A stretch of 64,000 nt of DNA from NCBI RefSeq assembly GCF_029603155.1, contig NZ_JAPMUA010000003.1, forward strand, positions 496,001 through 560,000, read 5' to 3'. Below, in pieces: positions 9,007 to 18,052 of this stretch; positions within the stretch are counted from its first letter, which is position 1, and every line of letters starts with the position of its first letter. Below the pieces are notes generated by a model, which was given only the letters and a program-made list of their open reading frames with translations, was not told where the DNA came from and did not search any database. This DNA is from Galbibacter pacificus (GTDB lineage: Bacteria > Bacteroidota > Bacteroidia > Flavobacteriales > Flavobacteriaceae). The translations under genes and the position numbers were made by a program.

Positions 9007-9819
9007 TTAACCTTGTTTTTGGATTTCTACTTGGTGAGGATAAGGAATTTCAATGCCTTCTGCATCAAACCTATGTTTCATTTCTTCTATTACATACCAA
9101 CGGCAGTCCCAAAAATTTGCATTGGTTGCCCAATACCTTAAAGATAAATTTACAGAGCTGTCCGCAAGTTCGGCAACCATTACCTGTGGTTCGGGGGTTT
9201 TCAAGACTTTTTCATTGCTGGTTACAATATCGAGCAATATTTCTTTTGCTTTTTTAATGTCGGAATCATAACTAATGCCAGCCGTAATGTTTTCGCGCCG
9301 TGTTTCTTCGGCACTGTAGTTTACAATATTATCGTTAGACAATTTTCCGTTCGGGATAATGGCCAGTTGGTTGCCAAATGTGTTTAAAGTAGTATTGATG
9401 ATGCCTATTTCCTTAACAGTCCCCGATAGTCCTTGGGCTTCAATCCAATCGCCTATTTTAAAGGGCTTAAAGATGAGTATAAGTACACCGCCCGCAAAAT
9501 TCGACAATGAACCCTGCAAAGCTAGACCCACTGCTAAACCGACCGATGCTAAAACTGCTGCAAAAGAAGTGGTTTCTATGCCTAAAGTGCCAAGAACTAC
9601 CAAAATAAGGATTATCTTGAAAGTCCAGTAAAACATGTTCGCTAAAAATTTACGCAGACTAATATCATAATCGCGTTTTTCCATTATTTTCTTGACAATT
9701 TTTAGAATGCGCGAAAAAATAATGTTTCCTATAATCCATATTAAAATGGCCATAACTATTTTTGGGGCATACTCCATGGCCATTTTATAACCTTCTTCTA
9801 TCCACTTATCTGTTTCCAT
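9007..9819 (-). CDS. Small-conductance mechanosensitive channel, MscS family
   Basis: 270 aa from the ATG at 9819, whose product begins METDKWIEEGYKMAMEYAPK like related channels. An in-frame ATG at 9846 would add nine charged residues. Three membrane helices are visible. The pore helix is glycine/alanine-rich (SFAAVLASVGLAVGLALQGSLSNFAGG), followed by the beta domain (FKIGDWIEAQGLSGTVKEIGI) and the cytoplasmic alpha/beta domain. The family opens on membrane tension to relieve hypo-osmotic shock. A monocistronic gene convergent with tsaB. Confidence 0.9.
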   Translation of the reverse strand: METDKWIEEGYKMAMEYAPKIVMAILIWIIGNIIFSRILKIVKKIMEKRDYDISLRKFLANMFYWTFKIILILVVLGTLGIETTSFAAVLASVGLAVGLALQGSLSNFAGGVLILIFKPFKIGDWIEAQGLSGTVKEIGIINTTLNTFGNQLAIIPNGKLSNDNIVNYSAEETRRENITAGISYDSDIKKAKEILLDIVTSNEKVLKTPEPQVMVAELADSSVNLSLRYWATNANFWDCRWYVIEEMKHRFDAEGIEIPYPHQVEIQKQG

Positions 9820-9992
9820 AAAATTTTCTTTTTTGTTTATTTTCAAAATTAGAACCTACTTTTTGATTAAAAAAAGATTTTCCTTAAAATAAAAACTGTT
9901 TAATAGTTTTCCTACTAAACAGTTCCCCAAATTAGGGTCATTAAATATAAATAGTGCTTCTTTTCAGACAATTTAAACAAATTGCGTTTTAT

Positions 9993-10193
9993 TTAATCTA
10001 TTTCAAAAGTTATTTTAACATTTACCCTGTATTTGTCTACATCGCCGTTTTTTACGGTAACGCTTTGCTCGTTGATGTAAACCGACTTTATATTATTAAC
10101 AGATGTTGATGCCTTTTTTACTGCATTTCTAGTGGCATCTTCCCAACTTTTTTCTGAGTTTGCCAATACCTCTATTACTTTTAATACTGCCAT
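9993..10193 (-). CDS. Dodecin family flavin-binding protein
   Basis: 66 aa, the usual dodecin size. The beta-alpha-beta-beta pattern is clear: VLKVIEVLANSEKSWEDATRNAVKKAS, then a strand with VKSVYINEQSV-type residues and the final KYRVNVKITFEID strand. Dodecins form 12-mers that store or buffer flavins. A monocistronic gene; 173 bp separate it from the MscS start, and in that stretch I see only AT-rich sequence. Confidence 0.9.
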   Translation of the reverse strand: MAVLKVIEVLANSEKSWEDATRNAVKKASTSVNNIKSVYINEQSVTVKNGDVDKYRVNVKITFEID

Positions 10194-10385
10194 GATGTTT
10201 AATGTTTATAATTAATACTACTTTCTTCTTAAAGATAGCTGAATTTTTTTACAATTAAAAGTTTTGTTGCTTTTAACTATAAGGGTAAGAGACGGTTATT
10301 AATTTCAATGTAATGGTTTGGTAACCTTAAGTTAACTTTGTTTTTAATTTCTTGATGGACTTTTGCTCCTAGTATAAATGTATTT

Positions 10386-12650
10386 ATGGAGCAGTTTTAT
10401 ATTTTTATGTTGGTGGCCCTTTTTGCGTTGGCCATTACAGATTTGGTAGTTGGTGTAAGTAACGATGCTGTAAATTTTTTAAATTCCGCAGTGGGGTCTA
10501 AAGCAGCTTCTTTAAAAACAATACTTATAATAGCAAGTATTGGGGTGGCCGTGGGCGCCATATTTTCGTCTGGATTAATGGAAGTGGCACGAAAGGGCAT
10601 ATTTAATCCTGGGCAGTTTTATTTTAACGAAATCATGGTCATATTCATGGCCGTTATGATCACGGACATCCTGCTTCTGGATCTGTTTAATTCCCTTGCG
10701 CTTCCCACATCTACCACAGTATCTATAGTTTTTGAGCTTTTAGGGGCCTCGGTGGCCATTTCGTTTATTAAAATTATAAACAGCAATGGTGCCCTGGGGG
10801 AAATTTCAAACTACATAAACGGTGCAAAAGCAGGAGAAATTGTTGTGGGCATATTATTGTCGGTAATAATAGCATTTACCGTTGGTGCCATTGTACAATG
10901 GATCTCAAGGTTTGTTTTCTCATTCCATTATCAAAAGAGAATAAAATATGTAGGCGCCGTTTTTGGCGGTGTGGCAATAACATCTATTGTATATTTTATA
11001 TTGATAAAGGGCATTAAAAGCGTAGCCGCAATCCCGCAGTCCTTTTTAAGTTTTGTAGATGGCAACAAACCACTTATTGTTATTGCTTGTTTAATATTTT
11101 TTACCGCAATTTCGCAGGCAATTATAAGTTATACCAAATACAACCTGTTACGGGCAATAATTTTAATTGGAACCTTTGCCCTTGCGCTGGCATTTGCTGG
11201 AAACGACCTGGTAAACTTCATCGGGGTCCCTATTGCCGCATACCAATCGTATGAAATATGGCACGGGGCATACCAATCTACCGGGGTGCTGCCCAATGAG
11301 CTTGTAATGAGCGGGCTTTCGGGAAAGGTAGAGACACCTACCTATTTGCTTATACTTGCCGGGCTGGTTATGGTTGTAACTTTATGGCTTTCTAAAAAGG
11401 CACGCTCGGTAATGTACACCGAGATTAATTTGGCAAGGAGCAGTGAAGGGGCAGAAAAGTTCGAGCCCAACTTTTTGTCAAGGATAATCGTTAGAGCTTC
11501 TGTAAACATTAACGGGGCAATAGCAACGGTACTGCCCAACAGCATTCAAGATAAAATAGACCTTAGATTTTCTACAGACGATAAAAAGGCCGTAAAGCAT
11601 CATAACGACGAGCCGGCCTTTGACATGGTACGGGCTTCGGTAAATTTAATGGTTGCCAGTATATTGATTTCCCTGGCAACTTCCTTAAAGCTACCATTGT
11701 CTACCACATATGTCTCCTTTATGGTGGCCATGGGTACATCGCTCTCTGACAAGGCCTGGGGAAGGGAAAGTGCCGTATACCGTGTGGCGGGGGTGTTTAA
11801 TGTTATTGGCGGATGGTTTGTAACCGCCATTGTGGCCTTTGTTGCCGCGGCCCTGTTTGCAACGTTGATCTATTTTGGAAAGGGAATAGCATTGGTGTTG
11901 TTGTTAATACTGGCCGTGTTGTTGCTTGCCCGGAGCTTTATGGTTTATAAAAAGACCGAAAAGGAAAAAGAAGCATCACAAAAAATAGACAGGACATCGC
12001 TTATTACCATTAACGAGATTATAAGTGAAAGTTCAGACAATATATCCAAGGTAATTAAAAGAATCAATAAGGTTTATACCGAAGTAGTCGATAGTTTGGG
12101 GCTACAGGACCTAAACAAGCTCAAGAAACTTAAAAAACAGTTGAGTAAACTTGAAAATGAAGTAGATACCTTAAAAAGCGATATTTTTTATTTTATTAAA
12201 TCGCTCGATGAGAGATCTGTTGAGGCCAGTAAGTTTTATATTTTAACACTGGATTACCTTCAAGACATGGTACAGTCTATTGGTTATATAAGTAAAAACA
12301 GCTATGCCCATGTTAATAATAACCATAAAAACCTTAAGTTCAACCAGATTAGGGACCTAAAAAAGATAGACGACAAACTTCATGTTTTATATGAAAGGAT
12401 TAAAGATGATTTTGATGGCGATACTTTTGAAGACATAGCCGATATAATTGATGAAAAGAAAGAATTGCTCGAATATGTCTCAGGGCTTATACAAAAGCAG
12501 ATTGAAAGGATACGAAGCACCGAGACAAGCCCTAAAAATACCAAGCTGTATTTTAGTATTTTGCTGGAAACAAAAGACCTTATAACTGCTACCATTAATT
12601 TATTGTCCTTGTTTAAGGAATTTCATAGTGATTTTAAAAGATTAAGGTAA
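10386..12650 (+). CDS. Inorganic phosphate transporter, PiT family with C-terminal PhoU-like domain
   Basis: 754 aa. The N-terminal ~510 residues carry the two PiT signature repeats: DLVVGVSNDAVNFLNSAVGSKAAS near residue 19 and LAFAGNDLVNFIGVPIAA near 275, plus LPTSTTVS and LPLSTTYVSF. About 12 membrane helices are expected. Residues ~525-754 are a charged, helix-rich PhoU/DUF47-like cytoplasmic domain. The protein takes up phosphate with a cation, and the fused PhoU-like tail probably gates it. It stands alone, convergent with the NifU-like gene. Confidence 0.9.
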   Translation: MEQFYIFMLVALFALAITDLVVGVSNDAVNFLNSAVGSKAASLKTILIIASIGVAVGAIFSSGLMEVARKGIFNPGQFYFNEIMVIFMAVMITDILLLDLFNSLALPTSTTVSIVFELLGASVAISFIKIINSNGALGEISNYINGAKAGEIVVGILLSVIIAFTVGAIVQWISRFVFSFHYQKRIKYVGAVFGGVAITSIVYFILIKGIKSVAAIPQSFLSFVDGNKPLIVIACLIFFTAISQAIISYTKYNLLRAIILIGTFALALAFAGNDLVNFIGVPIAAYQSYEIWHGAYQSTGVLPNELVMSGLSGKVETPTYLLILAGLVMVVTLWLSKKARSVMYTEINLARSSEGAEKFEPNFLSRIIVRASVNINGAIATVLPNSIQDKIDLRFSTDDKKAVKHHNDEPAFDMVRASVNLMVASILISLATSLKLPLSTTYVSFMVAMGTSLSDKAWGRESAVYRVAGVFNVIGGWFVTAIVAFVAAALFATLIYFGKGIALVLLLILAVLLLARSFMVYKKTEKEKEASQKIDRTSLITINEIISESSDNISKVIKRINKVYTEVVDSLGLQDLNKLKKLKKQLSKLENEVDTLKSDIFYFIKSLDERSVEASKFYILTLDYLQDMVQSIGYISKNSYAHVNNNHKNLKFNQIRDLKKIDDKLHVLYERIKDDFDGDTFEDIADIIDEKKELLEYVSGLIQKQIERIRSTETSPKNTKLYFSILLETKDLITATINLLSLFKEFHSDFKRLR

Positions 12651-12784
12651 GAACAGGCATTATGTAGCGGCTGTAGCACATAAAGATTGGTATCAACCGC
12701 TTGTTCCATACCATAGACCTATAGCATATTTGGAGTAGCTTTTAGCATACAAACAGCCTCGGTTTTTGTGCAGATGTTAAAGAA

Positions 12785-12819
12785 AAGCCCGGCAAGAATT
12801 ACTCAAGCCGGACTTTTTG
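12785..12819. terminator. Hairpin terminator between convergent PiT and NifU-like genes
   Basis: AGCCCGGC and GCCGGACT form an 8-bp stem with one mismatch around a 13-nt loop, followed by T5 on the plus strand. It sits between two convergent genes, where a shared terminator is expected. Confidence 0.6.
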
Positions 12820-12836
12820 TATGAGATGTTTATTTT

Positions 12837-13757
12837 TTATCCGTTAATGGCAACAACTTCGTTTACCTTATCGTTAAGCATGCTTTTAAGCATGTTCTCT
12901 ATGCCGTTTTTTAGGGTAAAGGTAGAAGATGGGCATCCGCTACAGGCACCCTGTAATATTACATTTACGGTTTTAGAGCTTTCGTCATACGATTGAAACA
13001 AAATATTACCCCCGTCGCTAGCCACGGCAGGCTTTACATATTCTTCAAGGATATCTACAATTTGCTTGGAGGTGTCGTCCAGATTGGCAGTATCCACACT
13101 TTTATTGTTGGCTGCCGTTGTTGTTTGCGATTTTGTAGATTTTGCGGTGGCGTTCTCGTTAACAATATCTTTTCCTTCTTCAATGTGGAGCCTGATGTAT
13201 TCCCTTAATTCTACTACAATATCATCCCATTGGGCAATATCGTATTTTAATATGGAAATATAGTTTTCATCAATAAAGACTTCTTTTACAAAAGGAAAAT
13301 GGAAAAGTCCCGTTGCCAGTGGCGAATCTTTGGCTTCTTCAATATTCTTGAATTCGTAGGTAACCAATACCAGTTTTTTATTGCATACAAATTTAAGGGC
13401 CGCGGGGTTTGGCGTACTTTCGGCATATACCGTAACCGGAATTTTAGAGGGGGTATTTTCATCTTCAATAATTACCGGTTCCCCAGAATTTAAATAATTT
13501 TCAATTTGTTCGGCCACTTCGTTTTGCACGTCCGGCCATTCTACTATGTCGTAACGTTCTATGGCAACAAAATTGCCGGAGATATATACCGTTTTTGTAA
13601 AGGGCAGATAAAAAAGCTGTTTTGCCAAGGGCGAGTTTTTGGCCTCGTCAACGTTTTTAAACTCGTAGTTTTGTTTCCGCGTTAAAAATTTATTGGCTTC
13701 AAATTTTATAATAGCGGGCCTGTTTGTGGGCTGTATTTTTATTTTAAAGGCTTCCAT
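12837..13757 (-). CDS. NifU-like iron-sulfur scaffold with two N-terminal Nfu domains
   Basis: 306 aa. Two Nfu N-terminal domains lie in tandem (about residues 5-95 and 105-195). They share the patterns TPNPAALKF/RPAIIKF, SPLA(K/T)x-LF, then VFI or VYI followed by the IxxYDI strand. After a Lys/Thr/Asn-rich linker, the NifU C-terminal domain (about 230-306) carries the cluster-binding GACSGCPSSTFTLKNGIE with Cys272 and Cys275. Such proteins carry Fe-S clusters to apoproteins. The duplicated N-domain is typical of Bacteroidota. Confidence 0.9.
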   Translation of the reverse strand: MEAFKIKIQPTNRPAIIKFEANKFLTRKQNYEFKNVDEAKNSPLAKQLFYLPFTKTVYISGNFVAIERYDIVEWPDVQNEVAEQIENYLNSGEPVIIEDENTPSKIPVTVYAESTPNPAALKFVCNKKLVLVTYEFKNIEEAKDSPLATGLFHFPFVKEVFIDENYISILKYDIAQWDDIVVELREYIRLHIEEGKDIVNENATAKSTKSQTTTAANNKSVDTANLDDTSKQIVDILEEYVKPAVASDGGNILFQSYDESSKTVNVILQGACSGCPSSTFTLKNGIENMLKSMLNDKVNEVVAING

Positions 13758-13845
13758 TTCATCGAATTTGATGCAAAATTACAAAACCTATGGCATCTTT
13801 TAATACCTTTGAAGGATTAACCTACAAAAATAATTATACTTTTTT

Positions 13846-14841
13846 ATGGGGACATATAAAAGAATCTTTATAGCCTTATCCTTTTTCTTTACAATAAATT
13901 GTATTGCCCAGGAAGGTATTCCGGTATATTTTGATTACCTATCGGACAATTATTATTTGATCTTTCCTTCCATGGCGGGAGTGGGTCATGGCGGGAAGAT
14001 ACGCCTAACGGCCAGAAAGCAATGGTTTGATGTAGAAAAGGCCCCGGCATTGCAAACATTGAATGCCCATGTACGGGTTGGGGGGAAAAGCGGGATAGGC
14101 GCTATTTTGTATAACGATAGGAATGGGTACCACTCCCAGACCGGGATGAAGTTTACTTATGCGCACCACATAACCTTATCGGAATACCGCGACGGTGTAA
14201 ACCAGTTGTCTTTTGGGCTTAACGTAGGTTTTTTGCAAAGCAGGCTGGACGAATCGGAATTTACTTCCATTATCCCCGATCCTATTATAACGGGCACCAG
14301 TACCAATGTGAACTACTTTAATATGGATGTTGGGATGTCTTATAATTTTCTTGAATTTTATGCGCATGTTGCCGTTAAGAATATATTGGGGAGCGGTAGG
14401 GACTTATACTCTGCCGAAGAAATAGATAATTTAAGGCGGTATCTTTTTTTAACGGGATATGTGTTCGGGCGGTCGCAATGGCAGTTTGAGCCATCGGTAA
14501 TGTTTCAGTTTTCAGAATATACAGAAGAATCTTCGGTTGATATAAATGCCAAAGTATATAGGGAAATGGAATTTGGTAAAATATGGGGCGGACTTTCATA
14601 CAGAAGAAGTTTTGACGGTGCCGAATATGACATTGCAGGAAGTACGCAGACCCAAAAACTACAGCTTTTTACCCCAATTATAGGAGTAAACGTGAACAAG
14701 TTTATGTTTTCTTATAATTATTCTTATCAAAGTGGGGACCTCAGGTTTGACAATGGAGGGTTTCATCAAATTACCATTGGATACGATTTCTTGCAAGACG
14801 ACGGCGGCTATAAATGTAAGTGCCCGGCGGTAAATTATTAA
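13846..14841 (+). CDS. PorP/SprF family type IX secretion outer-membrane protein
   Basis: 331 aa. Signal peptide (residues 1-21, ending CIAQ), then beta-barrel sequence. The N-terminus (NYYLIFPSMAGVGHGGKIRLTARKQWFDVEKAP) and the later FQFSEYTEESSVDINAKVYREMEFGKIWGGLSYR pattern are characteristic of the PorP/SprF family, which works with gliding/T9SS adhesins on the cell surface. No GldK-N or large adhesin gene lies next to it, so its exact partner is unknown. Confidence 0.88.
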   Translation: MGTYKRIFIALSFFFTINCIAQEGIPVYFDYLSDNYYLIFPSMAGVGHGGKIRLTARKQWFDVEKAPALQTLNAHVRVGGKSGIGAILYNDRNGYHSQTGMKFTYAHHITLSEYRDGVNQLSFGLNVGFLQSRLDESEFTSIIPDPIITGTSTNVNYFNMDVGMSYNFLEFYAHVAVKNILGSGRDLYSAEEIDNLRRYLFLTGYVFGRSQWQFEPSVMFQFSEYTEESSVDINAKVYREMEFGKIWGGLSYRRSFDGAEYDIAGSTQTQKLQLFTPIIGVNVNKFMFSYNYSYQSGDLRFDNGGFHQITIGYDFLQDDGGYKCKCPAVNY

Positions 14842-14868
14842 TAGGGTTTTAATCTTCAGAAAAAATAT

Positions 14869-15381
14869 ATGGTTATTAAGGCAGTTAATGGCAAAGAACC
14901 TGTGTGGGGCAGCAATGTTTTTATGGCAGAAAATGCCACGATAGTGGGAGATGTTACCATGGGAGACGATTGTAGCGTTTGGTTTAATGCCGTAATAAGG
15001 GGCGATGTGCATTATATAAAAATAGGAAACAGGGTAAACGTCCAGGATGGGGCCGTAATTCATTGTACCTATAAAAAATGTCCGACCACAATAGGCAATA
15101 ATGTATCTATTGGGCACAATGCCATTGTGCACGGTTGTACCGTACAGGATAATGTGCTAATTGGCATGGGCAGTATTGTAATGGACAATTGTATTGTTGA
15201 AAGTAATTCTATAATAGCCGCCGGTGCCGTAGTTACACAAGGTACAACAGTAGAGTCTGGGAGCATTTATGCTGGGGTTCCCGCCAAAAAAATAAAGGAG
15301 ATTAGCAAAGAGCTTAGTAAAAATGAAATAGAGCGTATAGCAAACAGTTATGTAACCTATGCTTCTTGGTTTACTCGGTAG
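14869..15381 (+). CDS. Gamma-carbonic anhydrase family hexapeptide-repeat protein
   Basis: 170 aa. Left-handed beta-helix repeats with the metal ligands in place: His65 (VIHC), His83 (IGHN) and His88 (VHGC). The acidic residue region SVWFNAVIRGD is also conserved. The family includes Cam-type carbonic anhydrases and many relatives of unproven activity (YrdA/PaaY types), so hydration of CO2 is likely but not certain. It follows the PorP/SprF gene after 27 nt and may be co-transcribed with it. Confidence 0.88.
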   Translation: MVIKAVNGKEPVWGSNVFMAENATIVGDVTMGDDCSVWFNAVIRGDVHYIKIGNRVNVQDGAVIHCTYKKCPTTIGNNVSIGHNAIVHGCTVQDNVLIGMGSIVMDNCIVESNSIIAAGAVVTQGTTVESGSIYAGVPAKKIKEISKELSKNEIERIANSYVTYASWFTR

Positions 15382-15490
15382 GTAGCTCCAATAACCACGG
15401 GAAGTGGCAAGTTTCCATGTTTTTTTAACTAGACCGGCCTGGCCGAAGTAATTGATGGATGAATAAACTGCCAAAAAGCAATATAATTTC

Positions 15491-15498
15491 TATTTTTG
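15491..15498 (+). promoter_or_regulatory. -7 element (TATTTTTG) upstream of fabD
   Basis: TATTTTTG matches TAnnTTTG and lies 28 nt upstream of the fabD ATG. No TTG sits at the usual -33 spacing, so the assignment rests on the -7 match and position. Confidence 0.4.
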
Positions 15499-15526
15499 CT
15501 GAACAGAATTTGAAAAAACAACACTT

Positions 15527-16402
15527 ATGAACGCGTATATTTTTCCTGGTCAAGGGGCTCAATTTGTAGGAATGGGGCAAGAGCTCTATGAAAAATCCGA
15601 TTTGGCAAAAGAGCTTTTCGAACAGGCAAACAACATTTTAGGTTTCTCCATAACCGACATTATGTTTCAGGGAACGGCAGAAGATTTAAAACAGACAAAA
15701 GTTACCCAGCCTGCGGTTTTTTTGCATTCGGTAATATTGAGCAAGGTCCTTGGCAATACATTCAAGCCAGCTATGGTTGCCGGGCATTCATTAGGAGAGC
15801 TATCGGCCTTGGTGGCCAATAATACCCTGACTTTTGAAGATGGACTGCAATTGGTTTCCCGAAGAGCCATGGCCATGCAAAAGGCATGCGAGATTACACC
15901 AAGTACCATGGCAGCCGTTTTGGGGCTGGAAGATGAGGTTGTAGAACAGGTTTGCAATGAAACAGAAGGCATTGTAGTTGCCGCAAATTACAATTGCCCC
16001 GGGCAATTGGTAATTTCTGGGGAAATAGAAGCCGTGAACAGGGCATGCGAAACATTGAAGGAAATGGGTGCCCGGAGGGCATTGGTATTACCTGTTGGCG
16101 GGGCTTTTCATTCGCCTTTAATGGAGCCTGCACGAGAAGAACTGGCGGCGGCCATAGAGCAAACCCAATTCAATAATCCCGTATGTCCGGTATATCAAAA
16201 TGTAACAACCACCGCCGTTACAAGCCCGGACGAGATTAAAAAGAACTTAATAGCACAATTAACGGCCCCGGTTAAATGGACACAAAGCGTACAGAACATG
16301 GTTAAAGACGGTGCCCTTTTGTTTACAGAAGTAGGCCCGGGCAAAGTTTTGCAAGGTTTGGTAAAGAAAATAAGCAAAGAGGCAGAAGTTGCTTCGGCAT
16401 AA
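15527..16402 (+). CDS. fabD: Malonyl-CoA:ACP transacylase (FabD)
   Basis: 291 aa, normal FabD length. It starts with the AYIFPGQGAQFVGMG oxyanion motif, carries the nucleophile in AGHSLGE (Ser88), the malonyl-selective region and the catalytic FHSPLM histidine, and ends with the TEVGPGKVLQGLVKKI segment. It loads malonate onto acyl carrier protein for fatty-acid elongation. A single gene with its own terminator. Confidence 0.95.
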   Translation: MNAYIFPGQGAQFVGMGQELYEKSDLAKELFEQANNILGFSITDIMFQGTAEDLKQTKVTQPAVFLHSVILSKVLGNTFKPAMVAGHSLGELSALVANNTLTFEDGLQLVSRRAMAMQKACEITPSTMAAVLGLEDEVVEQVCNETEGIVVAANYNCPGQLVISGEIEAVNRACETLKEMGARRALVLPVGGAFHSPLMEPAREELAAAIEQTQFNNPVCPVYQNVTTTAVTSPDEIKKNLIAQLTAPVKWTQSVQNMVKDGALLFTEVGPGKVLQGLVKKISKEAEVASA

Positions 16403-16425
16403 AAAATAAAATAATAAGTGCTTCA

Positions 16426-16457
16426 AGGCCCTGCAAAAAATGCAGGGCTTTTTATTT
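16426..16457 (+). terminator. Rho-independent terminator of fabD
   Basis: A perfect 8-bp stem, GCCCTGCA / TGCAGGGC, with a 5-nt A loop, then T5 and AT-rich sequence. It lies 24 nt after the fabD stop. Confidence 0.9.
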
Positions 16458-16588
16458 TAAAAAAAACACCAAAAAAATAATAAAGGCTGATTAACAGCTA
16501 TTTAACATGTTAAGTTAAAGTTAATTAAAAAGAAGTCGGGAAAAACTTTATATACGTATATTTAGATATAACCATAAAAATTTAAATT

Positions 16589-16750
16589 ATGTTACGTTGG
16601 ACAATTATTTTTCTAATAGTGGCATTAGTTGCAGCCGTTTTTGGCTTTGGAGGTATTTCTGAGGCATCGGCTGGGATTGCCAAAATTTTATTTTTCATAT
16701 TTATCGTACTGTTCTTGATATCGTTGATAAGTAGGATAGCGAGACGATGA
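16589..16750 (+). CDS. DUF1328 family small membrane protein
   Basis: 53 aa (MLRWTIIFLIVALVAAVFGF...). Two hydrophobic helices (about residues 5-22 and 31-47), a central GGISEASAGIAKILFF motif and a basic ISRIARR tail match the DUF1328/YtjA family, a small inner-membrane protein often linked to stress responses. ATG at 16589 and TGA at 16748-16750. Its function is not established. It may share a transcript with the small lipoprotein gene 41 nt downstream. Confidence 0.85.
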   Translation: MLRWTIIFLIVALVAAVFGFGGISEASAGIAKILFFIFIVLFLISLISRIARR

Positions 16751-16791
16751 TTTTTTTAATTTCATATTATTAACCCATAAAACTAAACAAC

Positions 16792-16980
16792 ATGAAAAAA
16801 ATATTTTTAACACTTGCACTAATCTGTTCGTTAACAGCATTTACATCTAGCTGTAAGGAGAAAAAAGACACTCCGGCAGAACAAGTAAAAGAAGCGGCAG
16901 ACGATGCCGGTGATAAAATTGAAGAAGGTGCAGAAGAAGTGGAAGACGAAATTGATGATATGACCGATGACAATAATTAA
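16792..16980 (+). CDS. Small acidic lipoprotein
   Basis: 62 aa. Lipoprotein signal MKKIFLTLALICSLTAFTSSC with Cys21, then a very acidic tail rich in Glu/Asp (EEGAEEVEDEIDDMTDDNN) with a YtxH-like amphipathic helical pattern (VKEAADDAGDKIEE). The function is unknown. It follows the DUF1328 gene and is closed by a clear terminator, and the pairing suggests an envelope or osmotic-stress transcript. Confidence 0.8.
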   Translation: MKKIFLTLALICSLTAFTSSCKEKKDTPAEQVKEAADDAGDKIEEGAEEVEDEIDDMTDDNN

Positions 16981-17011
16981 CAATCGGAAACCTGATATTG
17001 TTTAAAGCAAA

Positions 17012-17040
17012 AACCACGTCCTTGGGCGTGGTTTTTTATT
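17012..17040 (+). terminator. Rho-independent terminator of the small lipoprotein gene
   Basis: Stem AACCACG / CGTGGTT with an 8-nt loop, followed by T6. It lies 31 nt after the lipoprotein stop. Confidence 0.85.
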
Positions 17041-17056
17041 TTTAAAGTTTATACTT

Positions 17057-17248
17057 TTATGCAGTCAATACACAATCTTCACAATCTTTTATGTTACCAT
17101 AATAGGTTTCCCTGTATTTGTGAATAGTTCTAAGCGGTACACCAAAAAAATGCTTTTTTACATAAGTTACTTTTACACTAATGCTCCCCATTTTTTTACT
17201 GTACCTTTTTTCTAATTTTGTTTTTCTTTTAATTTTTATAAAAGCCAT
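17057..17248 (-). CDS. Small basic hypothetical protein with CxxC end
   Basis: 63 aa, Lys/Arg-rich N-terminus (MAFIKIKRKTKLEKRYSKKMG) and a C-terminal DCEDC pair. I do not recognise a family. The frame ends just past a terminator shared with the convergent lipoprotein gene, and the 235 bp upstream to 17484 is AT-rich with room for a promoter, which is compatible with a real gene. Coding status is only moderately supported. Confidence 0.45.
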   Translation of the reverse strand: MAFIKIKRKTKLEKRYSKKMGSISVKVTYVKKHFFGVPLRTIHKYRETYYGNIKDCEDCVLTA

Positions 17249-17484
17249 ATTTTTTGTTTACACCACAAAGAACGTAAATATGTGGTTAAAAGTCAAATAG
17301 TTATATTTTATCTTATTGATGATTCGAAAGATAAAATCTATAGTAGCAATGTGAAAACACTAAAAACAGTTATAGTTTATTGAAGAATTAACGGTATAAC
17401 GTACTGCTTTTTAATACCTCTGGAAAAGATAGTGTGGCCATTCTTTTTTATAGATTTGTAATTGCTAATTTTTTATAAGATATC

Positions 17485-17940
17485 TTGTTGAATTTATTGG
17501 CCAACATTAAGGGTTTTCTCTATAGGAGCTTGGTTGTCGTAATGGTTATGGTATACATTTTTGCCCCATTGCACAACCCATTGCTTGATGTTGCCCATAT
17601 AGTATCGCATCAATTGGAAAGTATTGCTAAGGGGCATGCGGCACATTCTCACCCACACTCCCATTCTTTTCAGTATGGCGGGCACCCTCATGAACACCAG
17701 GTAAAATCTCATTCGCATAAATTAATATCTTTTTTTGCTGAATTATTGAATGATTCAGATGGAGATAAAAACAAAAGAAATTTTATTTTTCAGCATACAA
17801 TAGATAAACACATAGTGGTGCAGGCCCATATCCATACCAAAAATATTTTGATTGTTGACTTTTTGCCCGTATGGAGTTTACATATGGTCTTTAATTCCAG
17901 TCCACTAGAGGTAATTACACCGCCGCCCAAACTTCTTTAA
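17485..17940 (+). CDS. Histidine-rich exported/membrane protein next to a TonB receptor
   Basis: Up to 151 aa from a TTG at 17485; an in-frame ATG at 17542 is another candidate start. After one hydrophobic segment (VVVMVMVYIFAPL) comes a stretch dense in histidine (HAAHSHPHSHSFQYGGHPHEHQ, with VKSHSHK after it), then HTIDKHIVVQAHIH. His-X-His clusters of this kind bind Zn, Ni or Cu. The gene ends 112 nt before a TonB receptor gene, which itself carries His-rich loop motifs, so a joint role in metal uptake or sensing is inferred. No named family recognised. Confidence 0.65.
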   Translation: MLNLLANIKGFLYRSLVVVMVMVYIFAPLHNPLLDVAHIVSHQLESIAKGHAAHSHPHSHSFQYGGHPHEHQVKSHSHKLISFFAELLNDSDGDKNKRNFIFQHTIDKHIVVQAHIHTKNILIVDFLPVWSLHMVFNSSPLEVITPPPKLL

Positions 17941-18052
17941 TTTACATAAAACAGTTATGTGCCCCTTTTTTAGGGGTAAGATAGCTATGTACTATTTTAA
18001 AATGTATAAGGTATCATTCTTTTGAATGTAAATGTCAATTAAAGATTAATTT